Part shown: positions 43,096 through 52,417 of the stretch, in pieces
Numbering within the stretch: the stretch's first letter is position 1
How the letters are laid out: every line of letters starts with the position of its first letter
Origin: Halosimplex pelagicum
GTDB taxonomy: Archaea; Halobacteriota; Halobacteria; Halobacteriales; Haloarculaceae
Assembly: GCF_013415905.1 (NCBI RefSeq)
Contig: NZ_CP058909.1
Location: 5,084,001 to 5,148,000 of the forward strand
DNA: 64,000 nt
Direction of reading: 5' to 3'
The notes under the pieces: generated by a model
Databases searched by the model: none
What the model was told of the DNA's origin: nothing
What the model saw: only the letters and a program-made list of their open reading frames with translations
Made by a program: the position numbers and the translations under genes

Positions 43096-43254
43096 CCCCG
43101 CACAGACCCCGCTCTAAGGGGGGTTGTCGTTCCGGCATGTAAACCGAGAAGGGTATGCCGCCTCCCGGAGCGAAATCCAAGCTAGTCTGCTTCCTCTATA
43201 AGTACTATTTCGTCTTCAAACCGTTTCCGCCCAAACTCTGAGCCGACCACGAAT

Positions 43255-43479
43255 CTACTTGCAATGGGTTTGGCGCCCTGACTCCCAACCTTTGTGGAAA
43301 TGAGCGATGCTTTCGTTTGAGTGGAAAACCCGGCCCGTCGGCTCATGAATCAGCTTCGGTTCATTCTCTGGCATATGTACAACGCCACGTTCAATGAGCT
43401 GTTCTACGATCATCCGTGCCTTGGCTTCCGAAATATCGTCACTTACGTCCTCGGTCATGTTACTGTCTTCTGATTCCAT
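43255..43479 (-). CDS. Small hypothetical protein
   Basis: A 74-residue acidic protein (MESEDSNMTEDVSDDIS; an internal Met eight codons on is possible). It has a helix (EAKARMIVEQLIERGVV) and a compact end (GRVFHSNESIAHFHKGWESG) with three His that might bind metal. It follows the adenine methyltransferase gene on the same strand, so it probably belongs to that operon. Function unknown. Confidence 0.5.
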   Translation of the reverse strand: MESEDSNMTEDVSDDISEAKARMIVEQLIERGVVHMPENEPKLIHEPTGRVFHSNESIAHFHKGWESGRQTHCK

Positions 43480-43528
43480 ATCACCCCCTTCCAGTGCGAT
43501 CCCAATAGTCTCTTTCGGGTGTGCTAGC

Positions 43529-44083
43529 TTATGACTGGGTGACGGTTTTCACAACATGCCCCCACTGTTGTAGCGTGTCGAGCAAGGCGGAATCGCAATC
43601 CCCAAAGACAGATATCGCAGTTCCAAATGTCGGTGATGGGGCGGCTTCACCGTTCTCGTAATAGGCAATACGGCCCTCACTGAAACAGATGTAGTCCGCA
43701 AAGGGCGCGATGTATGTATGCCACCACGACTTGGTGTCCGTGGAATCCGGTGTGAGTACAACAACTGTGCGGGGCCACTGCGGGTCGTTAGTACACTCGT
43801 TTGTAACCTTCTCTAACCATTCAGTTTTATACGAAAATGGTGGATTGACGAAGACAGTTTCGTAATCTTCCCACGACTTAGATAATCCGTCGACGCCATC
43901 CTCAAGACACCAATTCGTTGCACCGATTTCTGACTCTGGGTGTGCACATGGATCTAAATCAATCCCATCGAGAGCATCCTGGAGGTCAGCAATTAACGCC
44001 GGCGGGGTCTGCCAGTCATCCTTCTCATCAAGATCCCAAAAGTCAAAGTCAGAAGGGGGGTCAGTATTAGCGCTTTCGTCCAT
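43529..44083 (-). CDS. Phage-type DNA N6-adenine methyltransferase
   Basis: A 184-residue enzyme of the small phage/plasmid Dam (DNMT) family: DDWQTPPALIADLQDAL, LDPCAHPESEIGATNWC and the catalytic VFVNPPFSY, ending FSEGRIAYYENGEAAPSPTFG. The length matches the family. Start 44083 (MDESANTD) is preferred over a Met 18 codons upstream whose extension is hydrophobic and atypical. It lies 63 bp downstream of a D12-class methyltransferase, so two adenine methylases are co-transcribed, perhaps with different sites or to protect the element from host restriction. Confidence 0.83.
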   Translation of the reverse strand: MDESANTDPPSDFDFWDLDEKDDWQTPPALIADLQDALDGIDLDPCAHPESEIGATNWCLEDGVDGLSKSWEDYETVFVNPPFSYKTEWLEKVTNECTNDPQWPRTVVVLTPDSTDTKSWWHTYIAPFADYICFSEGRIAYYENGEAAPSPTFGTAISVFGDCDSALLDTLQQWGHVVKTVTQS

Positions 44084-44146
44084 CGTAAAATAGGTGTAAA
44101 TGCGAAGGTGTAAAATAATCTCGTTTAATCTGCTCACGGTGGATTA

Positions 44147-45013
44147 TTACGAAAACTGGCTTAGTTCCGTTTGGGCCCGATGGCTTGGGGGGATGTTAGT
44201 AATAAGAATCTCCTTGATCGGATCCCGATTATCGCTGTCACTGTTGATAGAACGTCGGGCACTTACCGACTCAATCATGAATGAGCTAAGATCTTCGTAT
44301 AGTTCTGCGACTGGTGGTGAGTTGGAGATGATAACTGAGACATTCTGGGTGTCGAGATACTGCGCAATTTCACAAAGGCGCTGTTGGTCTTCCTGGTCAA
44401 ATCCTTCCGCTTGATATTGAGTGAAATCAGCTGTCTCGGAGACGGGTTTGTACGGTGGATCAAAATACACGAGATCTCCCTCTGTGGCTGTCTCTTGGAC
44501 ATACTCGAAATCTTCATTCAAGATGTCGAGTTCTTGTAAAATGTGGTGGATGTGCTTGATACGTTGTGACTGGACGAAATTCGGATTTGAGTGATCTCCG
44601 AACGGGACATTAAATTCCCCATCGGAGTTCTCCCTGTAAAGTCCATTGTACCCAGTTCTGTTCAAATACAACAGGAGACTGGCCTTCCTAATACGCTCTG
44701 AATGAGTCAGCGACTCCATTGTACTGAGAGAATTATATTCCTCCCGGACCTCATTGTAATAGTCTCGGTCATATAGATGGTCTTTATTCTCTGCGATGAG
44801 TTCATCTGGAAACCGTTTAACGACTTGATAGAAATTGCTGAGGGCGCTATTGAGATCATTAACCGTGCCTGCAGGCGATTGCAGACTGAGGACAACTGCG
44901 CCTCCCCCGAGGAAGGGCTCATGATAATTGTCCCAAGAATTCGGGAACATCCGCTTGATATCGGACAAGAGCTGGCGCTTTCCCCCAGCCCATTTTAATA
45001 TTGGATCAGCCAT
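44147..45013 (-). CDS. D12-class DNA adenine methyltransferase (Dam-like)
   Basis: A 288-residue N6-adenine methyltransferase. The AdoMet motif is ILKWAGGKRQLLSDIKRMFP at the N-terminus; YHEPFLGGGAVVLSL, TVNDLNSALSNFYQ and the catalytic LVYFDPPYKPVS follow. The C-terminal part SVIISNSPPVAELYEDL matches the Dam fold. Target sequence cannot be read from this; Dam relatives often use GATC. It is 76 bp downstream of the GHKL-methyltransferase fusion on the same strand. Confidence 0.87.
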   Translation of the reverse strand: MADPILKWAGGKRQLLSDIKRMFPNSWDNYHEPFLGGGAVVLSLQSPAGTVNDLNSALSNFYQVVKRFPDELIAENKDHLYDRDYYNEVREEYNSLSTMESLTHSERIRKASLLLYLNRTGYNGLYRENSDGEFNVPFGDHSNPNFVQSQRIKHIHHILQELDILNEDFEYVQETATEGDLVYFDPPYKPVSETADFTQYQAEGFDQEDQQRLCEIAQYLDTQNVSVIISNSPPVAELYEDLSSFMIESVSARRSINSDSDNRDPIKEILITNIPPSHRAQTELSQFS

Positions 45014-45089
45014 TCAGGATAGTCGATCCTCACTTGAGTGGGTATAAAAATTTCCGCTACCCCTTTATCGAATATGCTTGCCAGAGGAT

Positions 45090-48044
45090 TTACCGAGATC
45101 GGTTATCTGGAATCTCAATATCGAACTGGACGGTCCCATCTCCCCCGTACAGTGTTGCGTTGTGGTTTTCGGAGAGAGACCGAGGCATCGTCTCTAGCGA
45201 GTACTGTGGGTGATTTACGTCCAAGCAGAGGTTACTTAGAATTGGTGGGCAGTTGTGATTCGCGAACGCTTCATGCCATCCCGATGTTGTGGTGACGTAT
45301 TCTCTCCACTCATCCAAATCAATTTCCTGTGCATACGCATAATGCCGGCCATCTTCATATAGATAGAGTTGCTCTGGTAACCGACCAGAGTCCTCCCGAG
45401 CGATTTCAGCTAGGAATTCGTCAGTCGTAACAACATATGGCGAGATGTCAAGCCCGTACCCGGCTGCAGACCCGGAATTCAAACTTTCATCAGCTACCCG
45501 TTGATATTCTGCAATCTCTCTTGCTGATACACCGTTGTCGGTCACGTAAACTACCTCCCCTCGACCATGCTCTCCTGATTCTAGTGCCTGATAGTCCGCA
45601 GAATCAACGATCCGGAATGCAGTGTGGATATCCAATGCGGTCGGGACAGCAACGTTGATCTCCCGAGCCATCTCTCTAAGATGTTCACGGGTGTGTTTGA
45701 TATGCCGGAGGCCACAAATTACTCGTGAAAGGTCTTCCTGATCGCCCTTGGAACTGTCCTGATTATCGTCCCAGTTGGAGTGAATGTGCTCTTTGACGGC
45801 TTCATATCCCTCATGGAACTTCTCACTCAGCTCAAACCCGATCCCTTCTCGCTCCATCGCGGTAGCCTGCGCTAAGACAGTTCCCGATCCTGCGAAGGGA
45901 TCCATGACAATATCACCTTCGCCGGTTGTGAGACGGAGAATCCGTTCAACAAGTCCTGGAGGGAGCGGGGCGGGATGGATAACATCCCGATTCCCGAATG
46001 AACCTCTATCCGGTGACTTAAATTCCCAGACATTATCCGGCAACATTCCCCGAGGATGGTATCGCTCTGGATACCCAACCCACCACTTCTCAAATTCATC
46101 TGGATTGGTGATTCGGATATTGTCGATGTTAAATCTAAAATCGGGTGATTTGCTGAAGCAAAGAATGTACTCATAGATATTACGGAATTCGCCATGGTCT
46201 GCAAACGGACGAGCACGTCGCTTGTTCCAAATCATCACGTCTTGAAGTAACCAAGATGAATCGGATGCGTCACCGGTAAAATCACAGTTCGGACATGAAA
46301 CTGAATCAGTGAGCCAGTCCCGCTCAATTGGAACATCGATGTCCGGACCACTACAATTTGGACAGTATAGTGTATCGTCCAACGTCTGGCATGCGCGTGC
46401 TATATCCGACGGGAGCTGGACTAACTGATGATTCCGTCGGAATGAGTTTACTATGACCCAAAGAGTCCCATTCGAATTCATTACATCATACAACTGGCCA
46501 AATACCTCGCGCAGACTATCTAAATACTGCTGATATGACTCCTGTTGCCCGATCTGGTTATCCCCATTATAGCCGTAGTCTTTCAGATCAAAATACGGAG
46601 GAGAAGTAATTGCTACATCAACCACATCTGATGGGCTATCCTCCGCAATACCCGAAGAAATTACAGACTTGAGTGTCCGTGCGTCTTTATTGTGAAGAGT
46701 AAAGAGATCCTCAGAGTTCGAGATGGGCATTGACTGCTGGTCCAGCTCCTGATCCTGCGAAATCGATCCGGTCTCAGAACCTGTCTCAGTCGAACTCTGT
46801 TGTTCCGATTTCGTATTTCCGATTGCTGTTCCATGATAATCTTTCCCTTGTGGCAGGCATTCCGGCTCTGAAAGACGGTTTTGGATCTCCTGCCAGAGAA
46901 CGCTATTTGTGTCTATTCTTGTCTTTTTATTATCAGTGGGGACTTCGTGTTGATGATCAACCGGAATGATTCTCAAGGTACCACCAAAATAGTTATACTG
47001 GTTGTTACGGGTCAGGTCGAATAGATCCGAGAACACTGAGGTCATCAGCACACGACCGTTCGCATAAATATCTATTCCCTGGTGTTTCTGGCTTGGCCGA
47101 TATCGATACCTGAAGCGGCCACTTGTAGTGAGTAATTCTGGGTGATCATCAGCCACGCTCTCGGTCATTCCATCGAAATCGAGAGTCCCATGTTCGTACT
47201 CGATTTTGAATGTCTTCCCAGATCCGTCTTTGACCGAAAATTCATGATATCCGTACTCCTCGTTTTCTTCTTCCCCGTATTCGTAAATCGGTGAAATTGG
47301 AACTACCTCAACAGAGCCAGATTCGCCTGTCCCCAGATCGTGGTAGTTTATTATGATGTTGTTGTCCTCTCGGGCCTCCAACAACCGACGGAAGAGAACG
47401 CCAAATCGCTCGCGAAGAACCTGGGCTTTTTTCGAAAGAGCGTCTGCGCTCGGCCAAACATCGGCGTCAAATTGCTCCCGACTACAGGAGACATGTATCC
47501 TCGTCCCATGGTTCTTCTCTGTTAGTGAATGAGCTCCCTTTTGAATACCGCTGCTCCAGTCCTCAGATGTCCCTTGCTGAATTGGGAGTTCACCTGTTAT
47601 CGGTCCATCTACTCTGTGTACTGGGCCTTTTTTTGTTTGAGTTACGAGCGAGAACCAGCGCTTAGAATGCTCTAAATTTTGCTGTTTGAGGGTCCGCTCA
47701 AACCATGCGATGCTAGCTTTCAATCCCCATCCAACATTGTTTAAAATCCCCTCCGATTTTTCTTTGTTCCCCGTTCGGAAGACATGATTCTGCAGTTCCT
47801 GTTTAGATATACCCGGTCCGTTATCAGCAATGAAGGTTTTTACTGTCTCCTCGTCTCTAACTAATGTCAGAACCAGCTCTACCTGTTCATCAGGATTTTC
47901 AAAATATGTTTCGTCCCGAACGACAGAGGACACTGCGTTATCAACGAGTTCCTGAAGGGCATCCTGATATCGCTCATGTTGCTTCGCCATTCCTGCTGCC
48001 AACATCGACAGCTCTACTGTCGACTGGCAGTGCTCACTACTCAT
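45090..48044 (-). CDS. GHKL-ATPase/DNA methyltransferase fusion protein
   Basis: A 984-residue two-enzyme protein. Residues about 1-400 form a GHKL ATPase: DALQELVDNAVSSVV (N-box), FIADNGPGISKQEL (G1), LNNVGWGLKASIAWFE (G2), then an S5-like part with NNQYNYFGGTLRIIP and TDNKKTRID. Residues about 470-760 form a beta-type amino-methyltransferase: VAITSPPYFDL (motif IV), a zinc ribbon (CPNC...CPNC) and DIVMDPFAGSGTVLAQA (motif I). A roughly 200-residue C-terminal domain follows. The methyltransferase part is paralogous to the divergent gene at 48308. Start 48044 has GGAGG just upstream. An ATP-driven DNA clamp joined to a modification enzyme suggests a new modification or defence machine. Methylated base (N4-C or N6-A) undetermined. 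Confidence 0.85.
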   Translation of the reverse strand: MSSEHCQSTVELSMLAAGMAKQHERYQDALQELVDNAVSSVVRDETYFENPDEQVELVLTLVRDEETVKTFIADNGPGISKQELQNHVFRTGNKEKSEGILNNVGWGLKASIAWFERTLKQQNLEHSKRWFSLVTQTKKGPVHRVDGPITGELPIQQGTSEDWSSGIQKGAHSLTEKNHGTRIHVSCSREQFDADVWPSADALSKKAQVLRERFGVLFRRLLEAREDNNIIINYHDLGTGESGSVEVVPISPIYEYGEEENEEYGYHEFSVKDGSGKTFKIEYEHGTLDFDGMTESVADDHPELLTTSGRFRYRYRPSQKHQGIDIYANGRVLMTSVFSDLFDLTRNNQYNYFGGTLRIIPVDHQHEVPTDNKKTRIDTNSVLWQEIQNRLSEPECLPQGKDYHGTAIGNTKSEQQSSTETGSETGSISQDQELDQQSMPISNSEDLFTLHNKDARTLKSVISSGIAEDSPSDVVDVAITSPPYFDLKDYGYNGDNQIGQQESYQQYLDSLREVFGQLYDVMNSNGTLWVIVNSFRRNHQLVQLPSDIARACQTLDDTLYCPNCSGPDIDVPIERDWLTDSVSCPNCDFTGDASDSSWLLQDVMIWNKRRARPFADHGEFRNIYEYILCFSKSPDFRFNIDNIRITNPDEFEKWWVGYPERYHPRGMLPDNVWEFKSPDRGSFGNRDVIHPAPLPPGLVERILRLTTGEGDIVMDPFAGSGTVLAQATAMEREGIGFELSEKFHEGYEAVKEHIHSNWDDNQDSSKGDQEDLSRVICGLRHIKHTREHLREMAREINVAVPTALDIHTAFRIVDSADYQALESGEHGRGEVVYVTDNGVSAREIAEYQRVADESLNSGSAAGYGLDISPYVVTTDEFLAEIAREDSGRLPEQLYLYEDGRHYAYAQEIDLDEWREYVTTTSGWHEAFANHNCPPILSNLCLDVNHPQYSLETMPRSLSENHNATLYGGDGTVQFDIEIPDNRSR

Positions 48045-48307
48045 GAAATCCCCCTCCAACCGCCTGCGTGATGTCAGATGCGAGTACTACAATTTTGGAG
48101 AGAAAACCAAGTTGAATACCGAGCGTTTTAGCGTTGAAAAGCCGTTGAGGATACATAGAACAATCCTTACCCACCAGCATGATGAATGTACTGATCTGGT
48201 TCGACCGACATTTCTGTCTCTATAGAGATTGATTGGGGGCAAGTGGTAAAGGAATGCTTTTATCACCGCACCCCGTCCCCCCTACACTCGAACCACCTGC
48301 ACTGATT
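48045..48307. promoter_or_regulatory. Divergent intergenic region between paired methyltransferase genes
   Basis: 263 bp separate the two divergent start codons and must contain both promoters. AT-rich stretches occur, but I could not pick TATA boxes with confidence. Confidence 0.4.
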
Positions 48308-49873
48308 ATGTCGGATATTCCGGATTGCTTCGGCATCTATCATCATAATGCCAAGCAGTTACAATCACGATTAGAAGATGAGTTTGATGAGACAGACAAC
48401 CTCGTTGATGCAATTATCACATCTCCACCATATGCGGATCTGATCAAATATGGAGACCACGAAGATCAGGTCGGTCAACAGGCTTATGAGGCCTTCATGG
48501 ATGATATCCGGGGGATTTTCAAACAATGCTATTCAATCGCTTCAGAGGACGCAACCCTGTGGATCATCACCGACACTTATAGAAAAGATGGACATTTCGT
48601 CAGGTTACCGTTCGATATCGCTGATGAGATCGAGAACCTTCCACAATTAACAATCTGCCAAAATGATGGTTGTGGGGCCCTGCTCAATAAAAACCGCGAA
48701 ACGGGTCGCTTCCACTGTCCAGAATGCGGTGAGGAATATGATCCTACTTCTGATAGTTGGCGGATGCAGGACCACATTATCTGGAACAAGCAGCGTACTC
48801 GCCCGTGGCGACAAAAGGGCCAGCTGCGGAATGTCTATGAACATATCTCGATGTTCTCTAAATCGGACACCTATACCTATGATATAGATAATATCCGCAT
48901 CACAGATACTGAGGAATATGGTCGCTGGTGGGTCGATTACCCTGAACGGTATAACCCCTCAGGAATGGTTCCAGGAAACGTTTGGGAATATCCGATCCCA
49001 AAACAGGGTGATTATGGACCCAAAGTCAGCTTCCATCCGAGCCCATTCCCCCGAGAACTCGTTGAACGAATCCTCAAGCTTTCAACGACGGAGGGTGATG
49101 TGGTTTTAGACCCATTTGCTGGTGTAGGAACAACCCTGGCAATTGCTGAGGGTCTCGATCGAAAGCCTCTCGGGTTCGAATTGAATGAAGATTACGTGGA
49201 TTACTATCGGGACCACGTCCGGCCTAATATTCTCGAAGAAATGCGGTATACGCAGGATACACTAACTGATGAACAGGCAGAACTTCGCAAAACAATCTGG
49301 TCACTTCGAGTCCACAAATATGTACTCAAGCTGTTCACTCAATTGGTCGGGATGGAGGCCACTGATATCGTTGATGAGGACATCGAGTTCATCACGGTAG
49401 CGGCCGAGGAATCGGCTCTTATTGATCCCTCGAACACTTCTCCGAGAGCTGAAATCCGATATGTCTGCAGGGACTCTGTTGATACGAAGGGTCTTCCAAT
49501 AGAAACTGCGCGGGATGGCCTGATCTCGGATAACCCCGGCTCTGGAGATTACTATGAAGTTGATTTCCAGATTGAAGCGGAAACAGTCAGTAGTCATCTT
49601 GAAAATATGCAGGCACACCGAGATACAGCCTATAGATCCAGCGACGTGTACCTGTATCTAGGCAATCAGCATCACTGGTATGATCAAAAGAAACCGCTGG
49701 AGGTCTGGATCGACGACATTAAACAGCAACAATGGCGGCATCATCGGATCCGAAATTGGCCTCCGTTAGTTTCGAATCTGGGTATACGCGTACACAACCC
49801 AATGGAAGATACTGACCCGGATATGTCCGTGCAGCAAGCAGACATACGACAATATTCGTCCGACTCTGAGTGA
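48308..49873 (+). CDS. Beta-class DNA methyltransferase with zinc ribbon
   Basis: A 521-residue amino-methyltransferase: DAIITSPPYADLIKYG (motif IV first), a zinc ribbon (CQNDGCG...FHCPECGEEY), DHIIWNKQRTRPW, YPERYNPSGMVPGNVWE and VVLDPFAGVGTTLAIAEG (motif I). A roughly 200-residue C-terminal domain ends with IRNWPPLVSNLGIRVHNP, matching the end of the divergent fusion protein (CPPILSNLCLDVNHP). So the two enzymes share methyltransferase, ribbon and tail, and only the other has the GHKL part. Start 48308 (MSDIPDCFG) is preferred. The pair may methylate the two strands of an asymmetric site. Confidence 0.85.
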   Translation: MSDIPDCFGIYHHNAKQLQSRLEDEFDETDNLVDAIITSPPYADLIKYGDHEDQVGQQAYEAFMDDIRGIFKQCYSIASEDATLWIITDTYRKDGHFVRLPFDIADEIENLPQLTICQNDGCGALLNKNRETGRFHCPECGEEYDPTSDSWRMQDHIIWNKQRTRPWRQKGQLRNVYEHISMFSKSDTYTYDIDNIRITDTEEYGRWWVDYPERYNPSGMVPGNVWEYPIPKQGDYGPKVSFHPSPFPRELVERILKLSTTEGDVVLDPFAGVGTTLAIAEGLDRKPLGFELNEDYVDYYRDHVRPNILEEMRYTQDTLTDEQAELRKTIWSLRVHKYVLKLFTQLVGMEATDIVDEDIEFITVAAEESALIDPSNTSPRAEIRYVCRDSVDTKGLPIETARDGLISDNPGSGDYYEVDFQIEAETVSSHLENMQAHRDTAYRSSDVYLYLGNQHHWYDQKKPLEVWIDDIKQQQWRHHRIRNWPPLVSNLGIRVHNPMEDTDPDMSVQQADIRQYSSDSE

Positions 49874-49989
49874 GTTCCTCTAATAGAAATCTAGTCCAGA
49901 CATACAAGAGGTAGTTACTGTTATATCCCACCGTCTCTGAATAATGGAACTGATGCTACCAGACCGCGAAACGGCTTGGGGATAGAATT

Positions 49990-51933
49990 ATGGACTCGAC
50001 ATCTGAGGAATCTGGAGACCAACCCTCGGCTACCGACTTACTCTCTGAATTAAGGCGACTCGATGGGTCAACCGATGGACTTCCGTATCCATCAGATTTG
50101 ACTGATCAGGGTGCATATGCCCTCCAAGATTTTCAGGACCAATTTGGCTCTTGGGATGAGGCGCTTGAAGCTGCAGGTATAAACAAACGGAACTATTTGT
50201 TAACTGAACTTGATAGAGTTACCACCGAATTAGGAGAGAAGCCGACTCAATCGGAAATGAATCGACTTGGGGAATATAGCAGCAGTATGTATGCTAGATT
50301 CTTTGGAAGTTGGAGTTCAGCAAAAGAACAGCTGGACGACTGGTGCCCAGAGAACCACACACAGAATGAAAAAAGCGCCCCCAATTCATCATCTGTCGAT
50401 AAAGAAGTGCTGATCGGAGAGATTCAGAGATTTTCAGAGGCGCTCGACGAAACACCAACGAAAGAACTAGTTGCCAGTCATGGCGATTATTCGATAGCAG
50501 CTTACATCTCTGTCTTCGATAGTTGGGAGAATGCACTCCAAGAAGCGGGGGTGAGTTCCAGGAGCGCCAGCGACCACGAGACCCGCAAATATAGCAATGT
50601 AGAAATACTGGATGCGATCAAAGAGACCGCCCATGCCGTTGGCAATAATCCCACGACAACGGAAGTTAATCATCATACAGATCTTTCGGCAGGGCTGGCC
50701 TCCCTTCGATTTGGCTCATGGGATGCAGCCGTTGACTTAGCTCAATTTAAATTTAACTCGACAGAAAAATCTCAAAAACAAACACAGAATAACAAGGGGG
50801 ATGAATCGAAGCGATCTGACCGCAATAGCAGTGAGAGGGAGCCAAGGAAGCAAGACTCCAATTATCAGACCGAAGTTGAGCAAGTAGATGATGCTACTGA
50901 CAGTGTAAAAACTGAAGGCCAACTCGAATATAACAATGAAGAGTTAATCACATATCTGAAAGACTTGGCCGAGTTATTTGATGAACCACCATCGAAAGAA
51001 TATGTGGAGGCATATGGAGCGTATCCAGCCCGAGCCTTCGAAAAAGCATTTGGATCCTGGGCTCAAGCTATATCAGCGGCAGACCTTCAGCCGATAGATC
51101 ATGAACGGCGAAACAACCGCGATAAAAATCGAGTAGAGATTCTCGATTCTATTGTCGAGTATGCAACTCGTATTGAGGACATTCCAGATCCACTTGAAAT
51201 ATCTAAGCACACCGAACTATACGCGACAACAGTCGATGAGAGATTCGGGTCAGTTTCCAACGCAATCGAAGAGGCTGGAATAACCGAAGAAGCGTTCAAA
51301 TCTAAGAGTCAGCAGTCGGTTCCTTCTACCCAAACTACCGAACCAAGATATGAAAGCCCTTCACCGACAGCGGACGGTGTCAAACAGGAGTTGCAACGTC
51401 TCGGAACACAGCCGGACAGTCCGCCAACGGCTACGACTTTTGAACATCAGTCAGAATTATCAGTAGTCACAGTTCGAGACCACTTTGGAACATGGAAACA
51501 GGCACTCGCTGATGCTGGTTACGACGGTACAGCTGCCTCAGAAGGCGATGTAGCACTTCAGGGATACACTGATTCGGAAATCGTAGAGGAACTCCGCAGA
51601 GTAGCGCTCCATGTTGGATACGAGCCAACAACTGGCGACTTTGACAGTATCGCTGATTTCAGCTCTCAAACAGTAAAAAACAGATTTGATTCCTGGACAG
51701 GAGCTCTCGGGGAAGCTCATATCCGAGATATTTCCTCAGAGGGAATTGACGAGTTGAAATCAAAGTATCAATTTCCCAGCCAGTCTTCGCTGCTGGATGA
51801 GATTAATCACATCGACTCGGCCATTAGCGGTCGGATCACTCCCGCAGATATCGAGTCCTTTGCGAGATACCCAGCAATCTACTTTAGAGAGGAATTCGGG
51901 TCGATTGCCGAAGCAATTGAGCAATCTGATTAG
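49990..51933 (+). CDS. HEAR-repeat (homing-endonuclease-associated repeat) DNA-binding protein
   Basis: A 647-residue protein made of about nine repeats of roughly 55-65 residues. Each ends in a motif like FGSWDEALEAAG: YSSSMYARFFGSWSSAKEQL, YSIAAYISVFDSWENALQEA, LSAGLASLRFGSWDAAVDL, YPARAFEKAFGSWAQAISAA, LYATTVDERFGSVSNAIEEA, LSVVTVRDHFGTWKQALADA, FSSQTVKNRFDSWTGALGEA and YPAIYFREEFGSIAEAIE. These helical repeats are known from HNH homing endonucleases as DNA-binding units, but no nuclease motif is visible here. A long protein of this type could read an extended DNA sequence, perhaps guiding the neighbouring methyltransferases. Confidence 0.8.
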   Translation: MDSTSEESGDQPSATDLLSELRRLDGSTDGLPYPSDLTDQGAYALQDFQDQFGSWDEALEAAGINKRNYLLTELDRVTTELGEKPTQSEMNRLGEYSSSMYARFFGSWSSAKEQLDDWCPENHTQNEKSAPNSSSVDKEVLIGEIQRFSEALDETPTKELVASHGDYSIAAYISVFDSWENALQEAGVSSRSASDHETRKYSNVEILDAIKETAHAVGNNPTTTEVNHHTDLSAGLASLRFGSWDAAVDLAQFKFNSTEKSQKQTQNNKGDESKRSDRNSSEREPRKQDSNYQTEVEQVDDATDSVKTEGQLEYNNEELITYLKDLAELFDEPPSKEYVEAYGAYPARAFEKAFGSWAQAISAADLQPIDHERRNNRDKNRVEILDSIVEYATRIEDIPDPLEISKHTELYATTVDERFGSVSNAIEEAGITEEAFKSKSQQSVPSTQTTEPRYESPSPTADGVKQELQRLGTQPDSPPTATTFEHQSELSVVTVRDHFGTWKQALADAGYDGTAASEGDVALQGYTDSEIVEELRRVALHVGYEPTTGDFDSIADFSSQTVKNRFDSWTGALGEAHIRDISSEGIDELKSKYQFPSQSSLLDEINHIDSAISGRITPADIESFARYPAIYFREEFGSIAEAIEQSD

Positions 51934-51967
51934 AAGGACGCTGAATGATTAAATCGTTACAAACGAA

Positions 51968-52417
51968 TCATTCGCTACTAATCGATCCTTGCCCCATCTG
52001 AATAATATCCGTCGTTATCTCACTGAGCGTATCTCCTGGTTTGACGTATTGGCTGTGCAGTTCTTCTACACCACCATTAGCATATTCTCGTGCAATTTTA
52101 TATACTAATTTTTCATCCCTCAGAACCTGTGGATCCCGTTCCTCATACACAGCGACCGATTTAATGATCCACTCTTGTTGCTCAGTGAGCGATGACTGGT
52201 TAAACAGCGCATGCCGTCCAGAGTTTGGCACCCTCCCAGCTCGTTTCCGGCCGTAACCAACTGCAAACATAAAGAGATCTTTCCGCTGAACATCGTAGAA
52301 CGGCGAATCTTCTTCCTCTACTAGTGTATCATAGTACTCCCGCGTATCCTCAGAGATTGCGATGTCGCGTCCGAGCTCCGTGTCCTCGTACTCAGTAGAT
52401 GATTCGGGACCGCTCAT
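51968..52417 (-). CDS. Small protein coupled to the DndD-like ATPase
   Basis: A 149-residue acidic protein whose ATG overlaps the stop of the upstream ATPase gene by 4 bp, showing translational coupling. Visible segments: DSPFYDVQRKDLFMFAVGYG, RKRAGRVPNSGRHALFNQSS, EYANGGVEELHSQYVKPGD. It has the size of DndE but does not clearly match it. It probably forms a complex with the DndD-like protein. It is convergent with the HEAR gene, 34 bp apart. Confidence 0.6.
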   Translation of the reverse strand: MSGPESSTEYEDTELGRDIAISEDTREYYDTLVEEEDSPFYDVQRKDLFMFAVGYGRKRAGRVPNSGRHALFNQSSLTEQQEWIIKSVAVYEERDPQVLRDEKLVYKIAREYANGGVEELHSQYVKPGDTLSEITTDIIQMGQGSISSE

